From Brucella pseudogrignonensis (lineage in GTDB: Bacteria; Pseudomonadota; Alphaproteobacteria; Rhizobiales; Rhizobiaceae), in NCBI RefSeq assembly GCF_032190615.1, contig NZ_JAVLAT010000002.1, positions 1,168,001-1,232,000 of the forward strand: a stretch of DNA of 64,000 nt, written 5' to 3'. Made by a program: the position numbers and the translations under genes. The notes under the pieces are model-generated. The model saw only the letters and a program-made list of their open reading frames with translations, did no database searches and was not told the origin of the DNA. Below are positions 57,868 to 64,000 of this stretch, one piece after another. Each line of letters opens with the position of its first letter. Within the stretch, counting starts at the first letter, position 1.

Positions 57868-58451
57868 TCAACGCGATGCGTTACCGGGTTTAAGGATTTG
57901 AGCTTGCGGTGCTGACCTACTGCCGATGGCTTCAATTGCAATTCTCGCAATCTCTTTATCAATCAGCCGTGCTTGCTCTGCTTCCATTTTTGCAAATGTG
58001 TCGCCAATCCAGATGATAAGCTCTTCCCTAAGCGCCTCCTGTACAGTAAGGGCTTTCTTCGCGATCCCCGGTACGCCGAGCAGACAATCAAGATCAGCCA
58101 GCGCCCAGATCCCTCCTCGGTTTGGCTTTCATTGAGCAACGGATCGATCAGCGCGAATTCATATTGTTCGATGTCGATGCCATAATATTGTGACGCCAGA
58201 CGCGTCAAAGCCGATGGCATGGCCGATACTTCATTGCGCCACTGACACAAGGTGTCTTTGTGCACACTGACGCCGTAAACCATGCTCAATAGGCGGAGTT
58301 GTTTCTGTTCCGCATCATAATCCAGCAAATCAAAAGCATAGGGTTTTGTCGGAAGCGCTGAAGCGGCAATCTCGATGTCGGTTTTAGCCGGAGCTGATTT
58401 TGACGCAACAGACTCGGTCACATGATTAAGCGTATCACGCGTAATCGGCAT
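57868..58451 (-). pseudogene. Unknown protein of the protease cluster, apparent frameshift
   Basis: From ATG 58451 the frame reads MPITRDTLNHVTESVASKSA ... YAFDLLDYDAEQKQLRLLSM and ALIDPLLNESQTEEG. It then turns into low-quality sequence. From about 58110 the -strand frame one base over reads WALADLDCLLGVPGIAKKAL, then LREELIIWIGDTFAKMEAEQ and ARLIDKEIARIAIEAIG to a stop at 57868. Both parts look like real protein, so one base was lost or gained near 58105-58120, in a GGAGGGA stretch. The intact product would be about 194 residues, mostly helical. It could be a true mutation, a sequencing error or programmed frameshifting. Start site not supported by a strong ribosome site. Confidence 0.65.
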
Positions 58452-58470
58452 AGACCGTGCCAGTGTCGTA

Positions 58471-58722
58471 TCACCAGAAACCTTTTCCCCGTGCTGATGC
58501 TTCTTCGATATGCCCAAAAATCTTTTCGCCCTCATTCCAGATCGCCCAGCGTAACAGTGTATCGCGAGCCGCAAGCTTCTTTCTTTGCCGGTCATGGGCC
58601 TGGTCAATCCGGTGAAAAAGCCAGGACAAATGGAGAGCGGCATTGAGTTCCTGCTTGAAACTCCGCACGGGAATCTTGTGCTCAATCAGGTCGATATAGC
58701 CAATAACGGTTTCTGCAAACAT
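58471..58722 (-). CDS. Small helical protein, first of the protease cluster
   Basis: An 83-residue product with a strong GGAAGGAG site 5 nt before the ATG at 58722. It reads MFAETVIGYIDLIEHKIPVR, SFKQELNAALHLSWLFHRID and QRKKLAARDTLLRWAIWNEG, and is predominantly helical and basic. No family recognised. The next gene follows within 20 nt, the split protease genes come after, all on one strand. Confidence 0.7.
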   Translation of the reverse strand: MFAETVIGYIDLIEHKIPVRSFKQELNAALHLSWLFHRIDQAHDRQRKKLAARDTLLRWAIWNEGEKIFGHIEEASARGKGFW

Positions 58723-58921
58723 AAGTTCTCCTTCCTCGGAGCGATGCTATCGCCGGAGCCAAATAGGAGTGAAAGATCGACCGTGCTTGCCCTGCAAGCA
58801 GCGTTAGATTTTGAAGGCAACAAAGACCGTGACGTTGCGCGCGAACGCACACGACCAGAGCGCCAGAATGAAAATTGGGAGTTCGGGCTTTAAGGAGCGC
58901 CGAACGCGTTAGGAGCGGAAA

Positions 58922-59008
58922 CTATTTCCGCTGTCGAGCCGCCATGCTGACGAGGAATTCAAGGCGCAGATCTTTTAATCCGGGACGAATGTCGCTAATA
59001 ACCAGCAT
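58922..59008 (-). CDS. Possible 28-residue small ORF
   Basis: ATG at 59008 with AGGAG 8 nt upstream, reading MLVISDIRPGLKDLRLEFLV and then SMAARQRK to TAG. Basic and amphipathic. Too short to judge by composition; kept because of the well-placed ribosome site and because it lies upstream of the protease cluster on the same strand. Confidence 0.3.
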   Translation of the reverse strand: MLVISDIRPGLKDLRLEFLVSMAARQRK

Positions 59009-59283
59009 AGCTTGGCTCCTGTGTTGGCAGGCTAAGTTAGTCTCCATTCTGGTGTTCCAGCACCGGAATGGAGGCGTCTGATCAATCAGACAAAGTGACT
59101 ATTGCAGGATCTCAAACGCGCTGCAAGGATCCAAAACAAAAAAAGATCCTAAGACAGCATTTTTATCTAAGTCCCGGATATCACCGGCTTTTTCGATTTT
59201 GTGCCTACGGCTTCAAAAGCCAGTGGCCGTAAGGCTTTTGTATCTGTCATCGACAGAATAGCACGATTAAAACAAGGCAAAAG

Positions 59284-59292
59284 TTATCCACA
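59284..59292 (+). promoter_or_regulatory. DnaA-box-like 9-mer
   Basis: TTATCCACA, the exact consensus DnaA box, upstream of the protease cluster and at the edge of the repeat region at 59.4-60.4 kb. A single 9-mer occurs by chance, so its meaning rests on the neighbouring repeats. Confidence 0.35.
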
Positions 59293-59427
59293 GGCAGGGT
59301 CTCAGACACCATTTTAACAGCAGGCAATAGGGCTCATTGAGCGAAGCCCCCGTCTCAGGAAATCCGACCTGAAACAAAGCATGGATTTGAAAAGTTCCAC
59401 AGTCGAGCACATTCCATGCCTTACTTC

Positions 59428-60388
59428 AAACGGCGTTTGCGGATGAATCCGAAAAATTGCCTTGGGTAACGCTGTTTTCGAATTTTGAATCGGATGACTG
59501 CAAATTATTTCGATTTGAAACGCGTTGCCGACAAATCGAAATGACCTGCCTGCACATTGCGTCCCCCGACCGGCCCGCCATTTCAAACGCAAGATTTCCG
59601 ATTCATCTGCAAACGGCGTTTTACGAAGTAATGGGGGGAGAACAGACACAAAAAACAAACGCCGTTTATGAAACGAACCGGTTGAAATCAGGTGGCAGCA
59701 GTTTTGGAAGCCATATTCATTTTTCCGGTTCGCCAGCATCTCCGTGAGGCATCAAATGCACTTTGCGTCGGAAATCCCACCCCCTTTTGGTGTATCTGTC
59801 AACCAGATCATCAATGACATCCAATGAAGCATCCTTATCGAAGCCCTGATCTGCCAGCCCATCAAGCAGCATATCAATCAGCTTCTCCATCCCACCCTGA
59901 TTGCCAGACCTCATCGCTTTGGCAATCATGAAATGCAGGAACACCCGAGCAACGTCGTCTCGTGTCGGTTTGCGCTCTGCTCTCAAACGATCCCGATATT
60001 CTTTCTGCCGCTCGCGCTGCTTGCGCAAGCGTTCTGCCTGCTGCCTGTTCGATGTCATTCCCCCCTCCCAATTTTCCACCAATAATCAAAGCATGAGCTC
60101 AAAACCTGTCGGCGCAAAGCAATTTCCCTTCATCCTCGCCTGCCCGTAAACGGCGTTTGCCACTGAAACGGAAATCTCGAATCCAGTAACACTCGCCCTG
60201 AACTTTGCAACGCTCGTCACAAGTTTTGAATCGAATTACTGCAAATCATCTCAATTTGAAATGCGTTGTGGAAAGTTCAAAGCGCGTTGTCGACACCTTG
60301 CAATGCCCTGTCCGCAACGTCAAATGAAGTGCCAACAAATTATTGCAATCCATATAACTTACTGGGTCCACCGAGGCAAACGCCGTTT
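59428..60388. repeat. Five palindromic 11-mers plus a diverged long direct repeat
   Basis: AAACGSCGTTT occurs at 59428, 59611, 59657, 60148 and 60378 (S is G in copies 1, 2 and 4, C in 3 and 5), usually flanked by C and G. A longer unit is also duplicated: 59483-59526 and 60224-60267 share TTTTGAATCG, ACTGCAAAT, ATTTGAAA and GCGTTG at the same spacing, each a few tens of bases after a palindrome. The two clusters flank the gene at 59717-60058. They look like binding sites for a dimeric protein: an operator, a partition site or replication iterons. Confidence 0.75.
59717..60058 (-). CDS. Small basic protein inside the repeat region
   Basis: A 113-residue soluble protein from the ATG at 60058. 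The N-terminal 30 residues are a strongly basic, Arg/Gln/Glu-rich helix (RQQAERLRKQRERQKEYRDR). A compact helical part follows: DDVARVFLHFMIAKAMRSGN, LIDMLLDGLADQGF and IDDLVDRYTKRGWDFRRK. No family recognised. Palindromic repeats lie on both sides, so it may bind them, which is inference. Starting at an upstream codon (60082) is less likely. Confidence 0.7.
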   Translation of the reverse strand: MTSNRQQAERLRKQRERQKEYRDRLRAERKPTRDDVARVFLHFMIAKAMRSGNQGGMEKLIDMLLDGLADQGFDKDASLDVIDDLVDRYTKRGWDFRRKVHLMPHGDAGEPEK

Positions 60389-60485
60389 GCATTACACGAT
60401 CCAGATTAACTTGCAGTCTTCCTGTGATTTTGCTTAGTGCAAATACGGTTTAGTGTGGAATGTTGAATTCGTGGATACCGGAAGA

Positions 60486-61493
60486 ATGACAATTCTCGTG
60501 ACAGGCGGAGCTGGCTATATCGGCTCGCATACTTGCGTTCAGCTGATTGAAGCTGGCTATGACGTCGTGATCGTTGATAATTTTGCCAATAGCCATCCGG
60601 AAGCCTTGCATCGCATAGAAAAAATCACCGGACGCACACCACGCCGTGAGACGGGCGATATTCGTGATCGCACTTTTCTGGAACAGGTTATACGGCAGAA
60701 CAAATGCACCGCAGTTATTCACTTTGCGGGCCTCAAGGCGGTTGGTGAATCGACCGAGACGCCGTTATTTTACTACGACTGCAATGTCGTGGGCACCTTG
60801 CGCCTGTTGCAGGCTATGGAAGCCACTGGCATCAAGACATTGGTGTTCAGCTCCTCGGCAACCGTATATGGCGAGCCGCAAAAATTGCCGATTGTCGAAA
60901 ACGAGCCTCTCAATGCGACCAATCCTTATGGCCGTACTAAGCGGGTCATTGAAGACATCCTGCGCGACCTTTATAACAGTGACAATAGCTGGAAGATTGG
61001 CATTCTGCGCTATTTCAACCCCGTCGGTGCACATGAAAGTGGCCTGATTGGGGAAGACCCCAAAGGGTTTCCCAACAATCTTATGCCCATCATCGCGCAG
61101 GTCGCGACCGGACATCGCGAAAAGCTCAGCATATGGGGCAACGATTATCCTACCCCTGATGGTACCGGGATTCGCGACTATATTCATGTGGTCGATCTGG
61201 CGGCGGGCCATCTCAAGGCGCTTGAAAAACTTGATGAACCACAATGTTTTTCGGTCAATCTGGGTACCGGGCAAGGCCATAGTGTTCTGGAAGTCATTAA
61301 GGCATTCGAACATGCCTCAAATCGTGAAATCAAATATGAAATAGCCCCTCGCCGTCCCGGTGACGTAGCTGCATGCTATGCGGACCCAAGTTTCGCACGC
61401 AGTTTCTTGGGCTGGTCAGCTGAAAAGAACCTGCGCGAGATGTGTCAGGATATATGGAACTGGCAATCAAAGAATCCGAACGGATATGAGTGA
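60486..61493 (+). CDS. galE: UDP-glucose 4-epimerase
   Basis: Interconverts UDP-glucose and UDP-galactose (and may serve the GlcNAc/GalNAc pair) in the cytosol. It has 335 residues from the ATG at 60486. The NAD motif [15 protein letters not shown] is at the N-terminus, VFSSSATVYGEP supplies Ser/Thr, NPYGRTKRVIEDIL supplies the YxxxK, and IRDYIHVVDLA follows. Its promoter region contains the last palindromic 11-mer (60378). It converges on the integrase gene with an 8-nt gap. Confidence 0.95.
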   Translation: MTILVTGGAGYIGSHTCVQLIEAGYDVVIVDNFANSHPEALHRIEKITGRTPRRETGDIRDRTFLEQVIRQNKCTAVIHFAGLKAVGESTETPLFYYDCNVVGTLRLLQAMEATGIKTLVFSSSATVYGEPQKLPIVENEPLNATNPYGRTKRVIEDILRDLYNSDNSWKIGILRYFNPVGAHESGLIGEDPKGFPNNLMPIIAQVATGHREKLSIWGNDYPTPDGTGIRDYIHVVDLAAGHLKALEKLDEPQCFSVNLGTGQGHSVLEVIKAFEHASNREIKYEIAPRRPGDVAACYADPSFARSFLGWSAEKNLREMCQDIWNWQSKNPNGYE

Positions 61494-61500
61494 GTCCCCT

Positions 61501-63639
61501 TTAAGATCGCACCCGCCGTCTCGGCTTCTCTTTTTCTTTTTTAAACCAAGGCGCAGGTTCTTTTGTCTCGACGTACGGCAGCAAGCGTAAAGGCTGTGGT
61601 TGCAGATGGCCCGTAATGACCGGATACACGGAGATTGCTTTTTTCATCACCTGCAAGCTGGCAATATTCGTATAACGTGTCTCTCCCTCCGTTCGGCCCA
61701 GATGCCCGGTAATGTCTTCCATGATCGACATTTCTATCCCCTTCTGTTTCAGCGTGTTGCTGAAACCATGCCGCAACGCATGGATTGCGCTCCCCCAAAG
61801 CTGATCACCAAGCCCCGTTTCCGCTTTCAGTAAGGGGACAAAGCTCTTGTAGAAACGATCACCGGTATCGTTTTTGCGTCTTGGAGCGACCAATTCCGGA
61901 AATAAACATCTGTGTCCGACTTCCTTCAAACGCTTTGCGTAGTCGATAAAACCCAGTCGGATAGGCTCATCTGGTACGGGGAGATCGCGGACCGATTGGA
62001 GGTTCTTCAGTCCTCGGAGCTCATTTTCCCGAATTTTGATGAACCAGATACCTTCATCCTTTGCGTAAACCACATCATCGACCATCAGGCCCGTAAATTC
62101 GGCGCGTCTTGCGCCCAGATATGCGTAAAGCATTGGCACATAATAAAGGGACGAATGATATACGGCCTGCCCGAACTCCCGCATTTCCTGCGACATGGGC
62201 CCGGCACAACCGGTGAACACCGGAATCTGGAAGATCGGTTCAACCTGCTCAGGGCCGGGTTTAGCGGTCAGCGCCCGAACGGATGCAAGGCTGCGTTTCT
62301 TCGGCTTGATCCCTTTAAACGTGAACGCCCGTAACATGAAACCTGAGGCGACAAGATGGTTCAGGAACTGTTCGAGATTGCCGAGGTGGCGTCTGATGGT
62401 CCCGCTAGACAAACCAACCTTGGGTGCTGGCAGATTGAGCTTTTGCGCGCGGATTATTTCCCGTTGCGTCGCCTCACGTAATTGCGCGGTCGTCATTGCC
62501 ACGTAACGCGAACTGCTTCCCCATCTGGCAAGGATGTTATTGAAATGCTGGCGCAACGCCGCCAAGTGGGTCTGATTAATGCCGCTGCTCGTGAGAACAT
62601 TATGCTCGTCCAGAATACCGCAGAAAATGCGAACGACTGTCTTGACGTCCTTTGCCGTGCCTTCGTTCCAGTTTTCACGGTTGTTGGCGATCAGAAGCTC
62701 GCACTGCTTCATGAATTGCTTCACTGGCAGGTCCTCCCCAGCAAGCCCCATCATGTCAGATGCTGATACAGGAACAGGATTTTCCACAACTGGCTGTGGC
62801 TGTGGCTGTGGCTGTGGCTGTGGCTGTGGCTGTGGCTGTGGCTGTGGCTGTGGCTGTGGCTGTGGCTGTGGCTGTGGCTGTGGCTGTGGCTGTGGAATGA
62901 TATCCGGCACAGGTTCCACGTTTACAACCGAAACAATTGGTGCTGGCCGGGCAGGGTCTGGTTCAGCCTGCTCGTCAGGATAATCGATGAGATAGCGATC
63001 ATCGGTATCGAGCAGAACGTCTGCACGCGCTTTGAAATATTCAGCCTTGGCCTTCTCGAAATTAAGAATCGAATAAGACAGACCATGCTCTTGCATGAGA
63101 GCACGCATTTCGTCGACAAAGCGCGAAGATTCTGCATCCTGGCGTTCAGCACGATAAGATATCGCGATGCCGTGATGGAGGCTCTGCGGTACCTTCGATT
63201 GCTCCAGAAAGCGCCAACCCTGGCAGCTTTCCTCTTCAAACAAGACACGACGGGTGCCAAATTTTTCCAGAAGCCTGTAAGTCCAGCCTACTTCCAAATC
63301 CGCAGCCAGATTATCGATCTGATGGAAACCTGTCGGGGTGCGCTGGCCTGCAAATTGCAGGTTCTCCATATGATCATTCATCCGCGCGATTTCGGACTGA
63401 AACAATCGTTCGAGGGCTTCTTTCGACATCAATGCACTTCGCGGATTTTCTGCTATTTCAAACAGCATCAGATTAAGCTTGCGGGCCATACGACCAGCCT
63501 GCCGATGATCTGATTGTTTAAGGCTGAATGCAAGATGACGCGCGCCGATATGCTCGCTCATCCGTGCTGGAAGACGCGGACGCCAGTAAAAAATATTTGC
63601 GCGCCGCTGAAGATTTTGGACCTGATGTCTGACTGCCAT
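61501..63639 (-). CDS. Tyrosine recombinase (integrase) with DUF6538-like N-terminus and Pro-Gln linker
   Basis: A large integrase of about 712 residues from the ATG at 63639 ([20 protein letters not shown]); an ATG 20 codons earlier (63699) is possible. The N-terminus is DUF6538-like. A linker of about 17 Pro-Gln pairs is followed by a SAM-like core-binding domain (about 330-450). The catalytic domain shows the Arg in [12 protein letters not shown], HxxR in [14 protein letters not shown], His in [19 protein letters not shown] and the nucleophilic Tyr in RYTN. Normal phage integrases are about 350-420 residues, so it is unusually long. It lies 112-172 nt from a tRNA-Gln 3' end and probably drives integration there. 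Confidence 0.9.
62791..62895. repeat. Hexanucleotide tract encoding Pro-Gln repeats
   Basis: 105 nt of perfect TGTGGC repeats (about 17.5 units) in the integrase gene. On the coding strand these are CCACAG, giving alternating Pro and Gln. Since the unit is six bases, slippage changes length but never reading frame. Confidence 0.95.
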
Positions 63640-63811
63640 AGGAAGCTCGCCGTTTGGAGCCACGAGACAAGCCGACCAAGGCGAATCAGCATGTGTCATA
63701 GCTCTGTGTCACAGTTTTGTGCACAGTCGGCGAAATAGAGAAAAGCTTGAGGATTCCCAGCCGGGAAACATTAAGTAAAATCAATAAGTCATTGATTTTA
63801 CGCATGATTTA

Positions 63812-63837
63812 TGGCTGGGGCGCCTGGATTCGAACCA
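63812..63837 (-). other. tRNA-Gln 3' end (candidate att site)
   Basis: On the minus strand the sequence reads TGG TTCGAAT CCAGG, acceptor strand CGCCCCA, G and CCA: the T-arm and 3' half of an alphaproteobacterial tRNA-Gln, 26 nt, apparently perfect. To the right (the tRNA 5' side) the match stops. There is weak similarity to a tRNA (for example CCAAGCGG) but the acceptor and anticodon stems do not form. Next to an integrase gene this is the typical identity block of an attachment site. Confidence 0.75.
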
Positions 63838-64000
63838 TGAGTTCAAATACTATTAACAAACGCTTTCCCGCTTGGAATGACCCAATTAAGAGTCTGACGT
63901 ATATAACCTTCTGGCAGAACTCACGTGCCGATTATCATTTTAATTCTTACTATTGTTAAGTCTCTAAATCTCAACAAATCACACCGATAACGAACTCGAG

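Noticed and set aside
62791..62895. Tandem repeats that might suggest a CRISPR array
   Set aside because: The unit is 6 nt without spacers and lies inside a coding frame; no cas genes are present.
63838..63884. Complete tRNA on the minus strand (weak 5' half with CCAAGCGG, or an anticodon-like CTCTTAAT)
   Set aside because: Acceptor pairs 5 and 7 fail, and neither the anticodon stem nor the D-stem forms. Only the 26-nt 3' end is convincing.

Overview
The window looks like chromosomal DNA of an alphaproteobacterium of the order Rhizobiales, most likely Brucellaceae (Ochrobactrum/Brucella type). The clues are a class I lysyl-tRNA synthetase, a DUF930 protein, many small Brucellaceae-type conserved proteins, and a rhamnose-based ABC-transported polysaccharide locus. 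This assignment is inference from gene content; no database search was possible.

Region 1 (1-19.7 kb) is ordinary core chromosome. It holds the start of folD (cut by the window edge), proC, a complete five-gene peptide/nickel-type ABC importer operon with a Tat-exported binding protein, a DUF930 protein, several small conserved proteins, a TerB-like protein, class I lysS, an S24 (LexA/CI-like) repressor overlapping a nuclease-fold protein, and a fatty acid beta-oxidation operon (acyl-CoA dehydrogenase, thiolase, FadB-type bifunctional enzyme).

Region 2 (about 19.7-23.7 kb) is the edge of accessory DNA. An AT-rich gene-free kilobase contains what looks like the last 23 nt of a tRNA-Ser gene. 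It is followed by an ISL3-family element and an IS66 remnant.

Region 3 (23.7-54 kb) is a surface-polysaccharide island. It makes dTDP-L-rhamnose (rfbABCD order A-C-B-D on the minus strand) and UDP-glucuronate (ugd), carries a Wzm/Wzt exporter pair, and has at least seven glycosyltransferases, several of them multidomain: methyltransferase+GT2+GT2, RgpF+DUF616, and GT4 with NPDV/HYxxxG repeats. It also has a double methyltransferase, an epimerase whose catalytic Tyr is replaced by His, and a DUF1796 protein. Intact or broken IS3, IS110, IS66 and IS21 elements interrupt it repeatedly. One IS21 copy has a perfect 8-bp target duplication and sits inside a UPF0149-type gene.

Region 4 (54-64 kb) looks like a mobile-element backbone. 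A minus-strand cluster encodes an FtsH-like protease split into two genes, with the break inside the AAA lid, plus a DUF6634-like protein, a frameshifted protein and small unknown proteins. Upstream lie a DnaA-box-like 9-mer, five copies of a palindromic 11-mer and a diverged long direct repeat. Then come galE, a large tyrosine recombinase with about 17 Pro-Gln repeats, and a 26-nt tRNA-Gln 3' end that is probably an attachment site. The two tRNA fragments suggest at least two integration events. The split protease cluster with its repeat-rich leader is the least familiar system here.
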